Source: Gammaproteobacteria bacterium (GTDB lineage: Bacteria > Pseudomonadota > Gammaproteobacteria > Steroidobacterales > Steroidobacteraceae). Taken from it: 8,995 bases of DNA. Positions 1 through 6,090 of this stretch are shown in pieces (position 1 is the first letter of the stretch; the number at the start of each line of letters is the position of its first letter). The notes under the pieces were generated by a model. The model saw nothing but the letters and a program-made list of their open reading frames with translations, did no database searches and was not told the origin of the DNA. The stretch lies in assembly GCA_003165495.1 (NCBI GenBank), contig PMMB01000292.1:1-8995 (forward strand). Direction: 5' to 3'. A program made the translations under genes and the position numbers.

Positions 1-1794
1 TTCGCCAATGTCAACGGCACCGGATCGGCCAGCGCCAATTCGCTGGTCATGAAAGCGATTTTTCGCATGGGAGTGCCGGTCGCCGGGAAAAACTATTTTC
101 CGTCGAATATCCAAGGCCTGCCCACCTGGTACGAGATCCGAGTGACGCGCGACGCCTATGCCGCCCGCGCCAGCCAGGTGGACATCATGGTGGCGATGAA
201 CGCGGAAACCTATTCGCGGGATGTGCGCGAGTTGAGTTCGGGCGGCTACCTGATTTACGACTCGACGTGGCCGCGCAGCTCGCTCTTGCAACGCGGCGAT
301 ATCACGGTGATCGAGGTGCCGCTCGCCAAGCTCGTCAACGAGAATTTCGACGGCGTGCGCAATCGCATACTCTTGAAGAACGTTGCCTACGCCGGTGTAC
401 TCGCCGCCTTGATCGACGTCGATCTCGAGGTGATCAGCGCTCTATTGAGCGAGAGCTACGGCAAAAAACCGAAATTACTCGATTCGAACACCAAGGCTCT
501 GCGCTTGGGCTATGACTACGTCAAAGAAAATCTGACATCGCCGCTGCCGCTGCGCGTCGAGCACATGGATAAGACCCGCGGCCACATCATGATCGACGGC
601 AACACAGCCGCGGGCCTCGGCTGCGTGTACGCGGGCGCAACGGTCGGCGCCTGGTATCCCATCACCCCCTCGACCTCGCTGATGGATGCATTCAAAGGCT
701 TTTGCGAACGTTACCGCGTCGATCCACTGACCGGCGAGCGTAACTTTGCCGTGCTGCAGGCCGAGGACGAACTGGCCGCCGTCGGAATGGTGCTCGGTGC
801 ATCGTGGAACGGAGCGCGCGCCTTCACGCCGACCAGCGGGCCGGGCATTTCCTTGATGAACGAATTCGTCGGTTTGGCGTACTACGCTGAGGTACCGTGC
901 GTCATTTTCGACGTGCAGCGGGTCGGTCCGTCCACCGGCATGCCGACGCGCACGCAGCAGTCGGACCTCATGTTATGTGCCTATGCGTCGCACGGCGACA
1001 CGCGGCATGTGCTGCTATTCCCCGCCAATCCCGAGGAATGTTTTTATTTGGCGGTGCAAGCCTTCGATGTCGCCGAACGCCTGCAGACCCCGGTTTTCGT
1101 GCTCTCGGATCTCGATATCGGCATGAACGATTGGATGTGCCCGGATCTTCAATGGGACGATGCCTACCGGCCGGATCGAGGCAAGATCCTGTCGCCGGAA
1201 GAACTCGCGGGTCTGGAGAAATTCTATCGCTACGTGGATCGCGACGACGATGCAATTACCTACCGCACCTTGCCGGGAACCAACCCCAAGGGGGCCTACT
1301 TCACGCGCGGCTCGGGCCATAATCAATACGGCGGATACACCGAGGATTCCGCCGAGTACCAGGGCGTGCTCGATCGGCTGAAGCGAAAATTTGCGAACGC
1401 GCCGAAATACCTGCCCAAGCCCGTGATGATGGGCAACGGCACCAGCGAAGTGGGGATCGTGAGCTTCGGCAGTTGCGATGGCGCAATTCGCGAAGCGCTC
1501 GACGTCCTCGGGCGGCAGAAAATCGACTTGGATTATCTTCGCGTCAAAGCATTTCCGTTCAATAGCGACGTCGAAGCCTTCTTGAAATCGCATTCGACCG
1601 TTTTCGTCGTCGAGCAAAATCGCGACGCGCAGTTGAAATCCCTCTTGACGCTCGAGACCGCCGTGGAGAAGTCGAAGCTATTTTCCATCTTGAGCTACAG
1701 CGGATTCCCGATGTCGGCCGAGCCCATCGTCAATGGTATTAGAGCAAAGCTCGCCGAGGCGCCGCGGCTGACCGCGGTTACGCGCAAGAGCTAA
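1..1794 (+). CDS. korA: 2-oxoacid:ferredoxin oxidoreductase, fused gamma-alpha subunit (KorA type), 5'-partial
   Basis: With its beta partner this subunit catalyses CoA-dependent oxidative decarboxylation of a 2-oxoacid (probably 2-oxoglutarate) to acyl-CoA, with electrons going to ferredoxin; the enzyme is cytosolic. The frame is open from base 1 and gives 597 visible residues. The first Met, at base 49, is internal, because the preceding codons already encode the conserved gamma-domain stretch NGTGSASAN (visible residues 5-13). Roughly 20-30 N-terminal residues are therefore probably outside the window. The gamma domain covers about residues 1-190. The alpha (pyrimidine-binding) domain follows, with YPITPST at 219-225 and TSGPG at 278-282, and then a C-terminal transketolase-like domain from about residue 485. 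Fusion of gamma to alpha is usual in bacterial KorA. korB starts 10 bp downstream. Substrate choice between 2-oxoglutarate and other 2-oxoacids cannot be settled from sequence alone. Confidence 0.93.
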   Translation, partial: FANVNGTGSASANSLVMKAIFRMGVPVAGKNYFPSNIQGLPTWYEIRVTRDAYAARASQVDIMVAMNAETYSRDVRELSSGGYLIYDSTWPRSSLLQRGDITVIEVPLAKLVNENFDGVRNRILLKNVAYAGVLAALIDVDLEVISALLSESYGKKPKLLDSNTKALRLGYDYVKENLTSPLPLRVEHMDKTRGHIMIDGNTAAGLGCVYAGATVGAWYPITPSTSLMDAFKGFCERYRVDPLTGERNFAVLQAEDELAAVGMVLGASWNGARAFTPTSGPGISLMNEFVGLAYYAEVPCVIFDVQRVGPSTGMPTRTQQSDLMLCAYASHGDTRHVLLFPANPEECFYLAVQAFDVAERLQTPVFVLSDLDIGMNDWMCPDLQWDDAYRPDRGKILSPEELAGLEKFYRYVDRDDDAITYRTLPGTNPKGAYFTRGSGHNQYGGYTEDSAEYQGVLDRLKRKFANAPKYLPKPVMMGNGTSEVGIVSFGSCDGAIREALDVLGRQKIDLDYLRVKAFPFNSDVEAFLKSHSTVFVVEQNRDAQLKSLLTLETAVEKSKLFSILSYSGFPMSAEPIVNGIRAKLAEAPRLTAVTRKS

Positions 1795-1804
1795 AGAGCC
1801 ACAC

Positions 1805-2863
1805 ATGTCATACATCAACAAACCCAAAGTCGCGCATCCCTCGCTTCCGACCAATTCACTGGGAATGACCCGCCGCCAATACGAGGGCAGCATGTCGACC
1901 TTGTGCGCCGGATGCGGCCACGATTCGGTGACGGCGTCGATCATCGAAGCGTGCTGGGGTCTTTCGCTGCGCCCCGAACAGCTGGTCAAGCTGTCGGGCA
2001 TCGGATGTTCGTCGAAGACCACAGCCTATTTCGTGAGCGGCTCGCACGGATTCAATTCGGTGCACGGGCGCATGCCCTCGATCGCGAGCGGGGCGAATGC
2101 CGCCAATCGACGCCTCACCTACGTCGGTGTGTCCGGCGACGGCGATTCGCTCTCCATCGGCATCGGTCAACTGGTGCACGCCATCCGCCGCAATGTGAAC
2201 ATGCTGTATTTGATCGAAAACAACGGCGTTTACGGTTTGACCAAGGGGCAATTCTCGGCCTCCGCCGATATTGGCACCAAGGCGAAGCGCGGCGATGTCA
2301 ATTCGTCGCCGCCGATCGACCCGGTATTGCTGGCGCTGACCTTGGGCGCGACCTTCGTTGCGCGCAGCTTCTCCGGCGACAAGGCACAGCTCGTTCCGCT
2401 CATTCAAGCCGGCTTGCGTCACAATGGGTTCGCCTTGATCGATGTGCTCTCGCCCTGCGTAACCTTCAATGATCATGAGGGTTCGACCAAGAGTTACACC
2501 TTTACGCGCGAGCACTACCACGCGGCGGTCGAGACGGATTTCGTGCCACGCGCACAAGAGATTGAAGTGGATTATGCGCAGGGCGAGTCGATTCCGGTGA
2601 ACCTGCACGACGGCAGCCGGGTCATTTTACGCAAGCTCGACCCGACCTACGATCCCACGGATCGGACCGCCGCGTACAATTACATCGAAACCAAGCTCAA
2701 GCATAACGAATACGTGACGGGGCTCATTCACATCAATGAAACGGACTCGACCGAGTTCCACAATCTGAACCGCACCGCCGAAGTCCCGCTGAACAGCATT
2801 CCCTACGAAAAACTCTCCCCGGGGCGCGCCGCGCTCGACAAGCTGATGGCCCGGTATCGTTAG
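1805..2863 (+). CDS. korB: 2-oxoacid:ferredoxin oxidoreductase, beta subunit (KorB type)
   Basis: This is the thiamine diphosphate- and iron-sulfur-binding subunit that pairs with the upstream gamma-alpha protein. The 352 residues are complete and of normal length for the family. The TPP/Mg motif is GDGD at 111-114, followed by IENNG with N139/N140. Four cysteines fit the single [4Fe-4S] cluster of these short beta subunits: C34 and C37 (CAGC), C68 (GIGC) and C218 (SPC). There is no extra ferredoxin domain, so a separate ferredoxin is expected to take the electrons. The start at 1805 has an AAGAG-like ribosome site about 6 bases upstream and lies 10 bp after the korA stop, so the two genes are surely co-transcribed. 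The C-terminal region (about 240-352) is the usual family extension. Its stop codon is 11 bp from the end of the convergent pdxH. Confidence 0.94.
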   Translation: MSYINKPKVAHPSLPTNSLGMTRRQYEGSMSTLCAGCGHDSVTASIIEACWGLSLRPEQLVKLSGIGCSSKTTAYFVSGSHGFNSVHGRMPSIASGANAANRRLTYVGVSGDGDSLSIGIGQLVHAIRRNVNMLYLIENNGVYGLTKGQFSASADIGTKAKRGDVNSSPPIDPVLLALTLGATFVARSFSGDKAQLVPLIQAGLRHNGFALIDVLSPCVTFNDHEGSTKSYTFTREHYHAAVETDFVPRAQEIEVDYAQGESIPVNLHDGSRVILRKLDPTYDPTDRTAAYNYIETKLKHNEYVTGLIHINETDSTEFHNLNRTAEVPLNSIPYEKLSPGRAALDKLMARYR

Positions 2864-2874
2864 GGCCAAGGAGC

Positions 2875-3579
2875 TCAAGGCTGCAAGCGGGTGACCGACC
2901 AGGGCGCGTCTCGGCCGGCGCCCGGCCGACCGGTCAAGGTTCGCGTCCACAATGCGCGGTCGTGGATGCGGAACTCGCCTTCCACCCACAGCTCCACGGC
3001 GTCCGCACACAGACGATATCCGCCCCAATGAGGCGGCCGCGGCACATCCACGGCGACATCGTCGGGTTCAGCGGTGCCCGGGCCTTCGTAGGGAATCCCA
3101 AAGCGGCGTGCCGTTGCAGTCACCGCGACGGCGAGCGCCTGACGCGATTCCACGGGTTGGCTTTGTTCGCTGGCCCATGCGCCGAGCCGGCTCTGCCATG
3201 GACGGGTACGAAAATAGTCGTCGTTCTCGGCATCCGAGAGCATTTCGACCTGACCCTCGGCGCGCACCTGGCGGCGGCGGTTGTCCCAGTGAAATACCAC
3301 CGCGGCCCTGCGGTTGGCCTCGAGTTCCCGACCCTTGCGCGACCGATAGTTGGTGTAGAAAACGATGCAGCCCGGCAGTGTGTCGATCTCTTTGCAGAGT
3401 ACGACTCGCGCCGATGGGTAGCCGCGACCGTCCACGGTCGCCAACACCATGGCATTGGGATTGGGTTGGGCGACATCTGCCCGAGCCTGCGCCAGCCATT
3501 GTGCCGCGATGATGAGGGGGTTCGCCGGCAATGGGTCGGGTAGGGTTTCCGTCCATTGTCTCTGTATGCTGCTGCTCAT
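2875..3579 (-). CDS. pdxH: Pyridoxamine/pyridoxine 5'-phosphate oxidase (PdxH)
   Basis: This FMN enzyme oxidises pyridoxine or pyridoxamine 5'-phosphate to pyridoxal 5'-phosphate using oxygen, the last step of PLP synthesis and salvage; the family is a cytosolic homodimer. The 234 residues carry the family landmarks: SARVVL at 56-61, the FMN-phosphate region FYTNYRSRKGREL at 74-86, FHWD at 96-99, GAWASEQSQP at 133-142, WGGYRL at 185-190 and RIHDR at 204-208. R204 and H206 correspond to E. coli R197 and H199 at the substrate pocket (recalled numbering). The C-terminus differs from E. coli by about nine extra residues between R213 and W227, at a DNA palindrome. No strong Shine-Dalgarno precedes the ATG at 3579, but the next Met (44) lies inside the conserved fold, so this start is preferred. 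It is divergent from tyrA with an 88 bp gap and convergent with korB. Confidence 0.95.
   Translation of the reverse strand: MSSSIQRQWTETLPDPLPANPLIIAAQWLAQARADVAQPNPNAMVLATVDGRGYPSARVVLCKEIDTLPGCIVFYTNYRSRKGRELEANRRAAVVFHWDNRRRQVRAEGQVEMLSDAENDDYFRTRPWQSRLGAWASEQSQPVESRQALAVAVTATARRFGIPYEGPGTAEPDDVAVDVPRPPHWGGYRLCADAVELWVEGEFRIHDRALWTRTLTGRPGAGRDAPWSVTRLQP
2911..2929. repeat. Perfect 8-bp GC-only-core inverted repeat (3-nt loop) inside pdxH
   Basis: TCGGCCGG at 2911-2918 is the exact reverse complement of CCGGCCGA at 2922-2929, with loop CGC. A second complementary pair flanks it: TGACCG at 2892-2897 and CGGTCA at 2931-2936. There is no T-run on either side, so it is not a classical intrinsic terminator. 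It begins 48 bp after the korB stop and could still act on the korB transcript as a 3' stabilising or pausing hairpin. In pdxH it encodes residues of a C-terminal insertion. Confidence 0.6.
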
Positions 3580-3584
3580 ATAAC
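3556..3584 (+). promoter_or_regulatory. Candidate sigma-70 promoter for tyrA
   Basis: TTGTCT at 3556-3561 (4 of 6 to TTGACA) and TATAAC at 3579-3584 (5 of 6 to TATAAT) are separated by exactly 17 bases. Transcription would start near 3591 and leave a leader of about 75 nt before the tyrA ATG. The element overlaps the pdxH start codon (3577-3579) and its first codons on the opposite strand. This is read by eye and untested. Confidence 0.45.
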
Positions 3585-3667
3585 AATGGTAGCTGTGCCG
3601 TTGCGCTTGCGGTAGCCGTGGGCGCCCAGTAAAACGGGAACGGCAAGAAAAAGAGGACTTTTTTCAC

Positions 3668-4771
3668 ATGAATCTCGATGAATTGCGAACGGCACTGACT
3701 GATCTCGACGGTCAGCTGTTGGATCTGGTCGCGCGCCGTCAGGCGTTGAGCGAACAGGTGGCGACGGTCAAGCGCGCCACCGGACGCCCGACCCGCGACT
3801 TCGGACGCGAGCGCGAGGTCATCTTGCGGGGCCGTAATACCGCTTCGCGGCTGGGTGTGTCGCCCGACCTAGCCGAATCGTTGTTGCGGCAACTCATTCA
3901 ATCCTCGTTGGCGACCCAGGAGCAGGCGCGGGTTGCCGCCCAGGCGCACGGCAGCGGCAAACGTGCCTTGGTGATCGGCGGTCACGGCAAGATGGGCGGG
4001 TGGTTCGCGGAATTTCTTGCGTCGCAGGGTTTTCGTGTCGCCATCGCCGATCCCATGGGCGGTCTTCCAGGTTTCGATACGGTCGCCGAGTGGCAGAACG
4101 ATCCTCTGGATTTCGACTTGATCGTGCTGGCCACTCCCTTGAGCACCACGACGCGCCTGCTCGAGTTCCTGGCGCAGCGCGCGCCGCGCGGCCTGATCTT
4201 CGACTTGGGTTCGCTCAAGACGCCGCTGCGCGCCGGTCTCGACGCGCTGGTCAAAGCCGGTTGCCGCGTGACTTCGCTGCACCCCATGTTCGGACCGGAC
4301 ACGGAATTGCTGTCGGGCCGGCACGTGATCTTCATCGACTTAGGGAATCCCGATGCGCTGCGGGAAGCGCAGGAATTGTTCGCTCCGACGATGGCGGAAC
4401 GTGTCGTCATGGGTCTGGACGAACACGATCGCTTGATTGCCTATGTGTTGGGGTTATCGCACGCGCTCAACATCGCCTTCTTCACCGCGCTGGCCGAGAG
4501 CGGCGAAGCAGCGCCTAGATTGGCAAGGCTGTCGAGCACCACGTTCGATTCACAGCTGGAAGTGGCGAGCCGCGTCGCCGCCGAAAGTCCCGATCTGTAT
4601 TTCGAAATCCAGAGCTTGAACGAATACGGCAGCGAGTCGTTGCTCGCCCTACAGCAAGCGGTGGAGCGTCTGGTCGCAACCGTGAAGACGGGGAATTCGG
4701 CAGAATTCACCGCCATCATGAATCGCGGCCGAGCGTACTTGGATGTGCGGGCGGCGGCGCGTGCGGGTTGA
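3668..4771 (+). CDS. tyrA: Bifunctional chorismate mutase/prephenate dehydrogenase (T-protein, TyrA)
   Basis: It converts chorismate to prephenate and then, with NAD+, to 4-hydroxyphenylpyruvate in tyrosine synthesis. Its 367 residues compare with 373 in E. coli TyrA. The N-terminal AroQ-type mutase (about 1-90) keeps a full set of active-site residues: R7, R24, K35, D44, R47, E48 and Q84, each four lower than the recalled E. coli P-protein numbering. The dehydrogenase part has the dinucleotide loop GGHGKMG at 104-110, D128 after the second strand (which favours NAD over NADP), and LHPMFGPD with catalytic H205. R302 aligns with prephenate-binding R294 of E. coli; H205/H197 and R302/R294 share an offset of eight. 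E. coli R286 aligns with Asp here. No ACT domain is seen. The ATG at 3668 has AGAGGA at 3652-3657, a rather long 10-base spacing. A diguanylate cyclase starts one base after the stop. Confidence 0.94.
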   Translation: MNLDELRTALTDLDGQLLDLVARRQALSEQVATVKRATGRPTRDFGREREVILRGRNTASRLGVSPDLAESLLRQLIQSSLATQEQARVAAQAHGSGKRALVIGGHGKMGGWFAEFLASQGFRVAIADPMGGLPGFDTVAEWQNDPLDFDLIVLATPLSTTTRLLEFLAQRAPRGLIFDLGSLKTPLRAGLDALVKAGCRVTSLHPMFGPDTELLSGRHVIFIDLGNPDALREAQELFAPTMAERVVMGLDEHDRLIAYVLGLSHALNIAFFTALAESGEAAPRLARLSSTTFDSQLEVASRVAAESPDLYFEIQSLNEYGSESLLALQQAVERLVATVKTGNSAEFTAIMNRGRAYLDVRAAARAG

Positions 4772-4772
4772 T

Positions 4773-5864
4773 ATGGGTGACTTGATTCAGGAGAACGAAG
4801 AACTCAAGAAACGCCTCAAGGAAATGACCGCGGAGGCCGCCAACAACGAGAGCATCATGAAGCGCACCCAGGCGCGCGAATTGACGCTGCTGCGGGCCGA
4901 CAGCTTGGCGCAGCTGCTGCGCGCCATGGTCGATGATTTGCGCGAGTCCTATTTGCTCGACGCCGTCAGCGTCGTACTGCTCGATCCCCAGCATGAGGTT
5001 CGGCATTTGTTGCTGGCCGGCGGCGATCGACCTGACGAATTCAAGCAGGTTTTCTTCGTCGATTCGTTGATCGGCCTGGCACCGCAACTGACTGTGCTGC
5101 ATAAGCCATGGCTCGGTCCCTTCGTAGGAGCCGATCATCATCTCCTGTTTCCGGGCATCCCGAATCTCAAGAGCGCTGCCCTGGTGCCGCTGCCGCGCAA
5201 GGACCGCGCAACCGGTGCGTTGTGTTTCGGCAGCCGCGATCCGACGCGCTTCACGCGCCATCACGGAACGGACTTTCTGGCGCACTTGGGCGCGGTGGCT
5301 GCCGTGTGCGTCGAGAATGCCGTCAACCGCACGCGCCTGCTGCGCGCCGGCATCACCGATTTCCTGACCGGTTGGCACAACCGACGCTATTTGCAGCAAC
5401 GGTTAAAGGAAGAGTTGGCGCGCGCGCAACGGCACGCCGGAAGCATCGCCTGCCTGATGATCGACATCGATCGATTCAAGAGCATCAACGACGGTTACGG
5501 GCACCTGGCGGGGGATAACGCGCTCAAAGAGATTGCGCACCGCGTTGAATCTCAAATTCGCAGCATGGACACGGCTGCGCGTTTCGGCGGCGACGAATTG
5601 GCCATTCTATTGCCGGAGGCAACCGCGGCCGAGGCGGCGACGCTGGCCGAACGCATTCGCGACGCCATCGCGGCAGTGCCATTTGCCCTTACTTCGCAGA
5701 TCGAACGCAGCTTGACGGTGTCGGTCGGCGTAGCAGCAGTCGCGCCGGGACGCCATGAAACGGACTTGAAGGCGGTTGGCGACCGACTGTTGGCCGATGC
5801 CGATGCGGCGCTATATCGAGCCAAGGCGCTGGGCCGAAATCGCGTGCAAGTAGGCGCCGGCTAA
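4773..5864 (+). CDS. DUF484/GAF-like sensor diguanylate cyclase (GGDEF)
   Basis: Predicted to make cyclic di-GMP from two GTP. The 363 residues have no signal peptide or membrane segment, so it is probably cytosolic. Residues 1-30 look like a coiled coil rich in E, L and K. About 40-185 resemble the DUF484/GAF family, including DAVSVVLLD and a late DFLAHLGAVAAVCVEN stretch. A signalling helix then leads to the cyclase domain, which opens with the variant DFLTGWHNRR. The metal/substrate motif DIDRFKSIND is intact. The signature is GGDEL at 272-276 rather than GGDEF; the four catalytic positions are kept, so activity is plausible. The inhibitory I-site RxxD is present as RSMD at 263-266, the standard five residues upstream, which suggests product feedback. 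An in-frame ATG at 4743 inside tyrA would add ten arginine-rich residues; the ATG at 4773 is preferred because it begins the coiled coil and sits just after the tyrA stop, as TGATATG. The ligand of the sensor is unknown. Confidence 0.9.
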   Translation: MGDLIQENEELKKRLKEMTAEAANNESIMKRTQARELTLLRADSLAQLLRAMVDDLRESYLLDAVSVVLLDPQHEVRHLLLAGGDRPDEFKQVFFVDSLIGLAPQLTVLHKPWLGPFVGADHHLLFPGIPNLKSAALVPLPRKDRATGALCFGSRDPTRFTRHHGTDFLAHLGAVAAVCVENAVNRTRLLRAGITDFLTGWHNRRYLQQRLKEELARAQRHAGSIACLMIDIDRFKSINDGYGHLAGDNALKEIAHRVESQIRSMDTAARFGGDELAILLPEATAAEAATLAERIRDAIAAVPFALTSQIERSLTVSVGVAAVAPGRHETDLKAVGDRLLADADAALYRAKALGRNRVQVGAG

Positions 5865-6090
5865 GCGGCGGCGGCCGAGCTTTACGCGGCGTACATTTCC
5901 CCACATAAATCATCCGCCCGCCAATCGCGGAATTCTGTGCGCTGGCGTACATAGCGAGCAGCCGATACAAAATATCAACTGACTTGCGCCTATGACTTCG
6001 CGCGGCCTGTCAACTTTGTTCGCTAACAGACAGACAGGTAAAGAAGAATTAGATCTAATACCTTGGGAGTTGGCGCGCAAGGATGGTGCA
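5865..6090 (+). other. Intergenic region with a 9-bp direct repeat
   Basis: This 226 bp region separates the two cyclic di-GMP genes and is more AT-rich than its flanks. GGCGTACAT occurs at 5888-5896 and again at 5944-5952, 56 bp apart in the same orientation. A small dyad GATA-CAAAA-TATC lies at 5964-5976. No convincing -35/-10 pair or T-tailed terminator was found, but the size suggests that the downstream gene has its own promoter here. An ATG at 5992 is in frame with the downstream gene but has no ribosome site. Confidence 0.4.
6079..6083 (+). promoter_or_regulatory. Shine-Dalgarno site that decides the start of the GGDEF-EAL gene
   Basis: AAGGA lies seven bases before the ATG at 6091, an ideal spacing. 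The alternative in-frame ATG at 5992 is preceded by a sequence with no purine-rich site. The protein from 6091 begins at once with the first beta strand of the receiver-like domain (MPRNILLL). Confidence 0.75.

Noticed and set aside
49..51. ATG at 49 as the start of korA
   Set aside because: The same frame is open to base 1 and already encodes the conserved gamma-domain motif before this ATG, so it is an internal Met.
1015..1617. Long open frame on the minus strand opposite korA
   Set aside because: It lies wholly within a gene with unmistakable family motifs, shows no recognisable domain, and is the kind of antisense frame GC-rich codon bias creates.
1856..2608. 250-codon minus-strand frame opposite korB
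   Set aside because: Its translation is rich in Arg, His and Gln without any fold signature, and the plus strand carries all the TPP and cluster motifs. It is a shadow of korB.
3068..3667. Overlapping minus-strand frame starting near 3667 with a hydrophobic N-terminus resembling a signal peptide
   Set aside because: The hydrophobic start comes from the A/T-rich tyrA leader read in reverse, and the rest is pdxH read out of frame.
5855..5870. CGCCG/CGGCG stem at the end of the first cyclase gene as a terminator
   Set aside because: The stem is only five base pairs, spans the stop codon and has no following T-run.
6016..6044. TTGTTC with a 17-base spacer to TAAAGA as a promoter for the GGDEF-EAL gene
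   Set aside because: The -10 matches only about half of the consensus, and its predicted start would leave a leader of about 40 nt with no other support.
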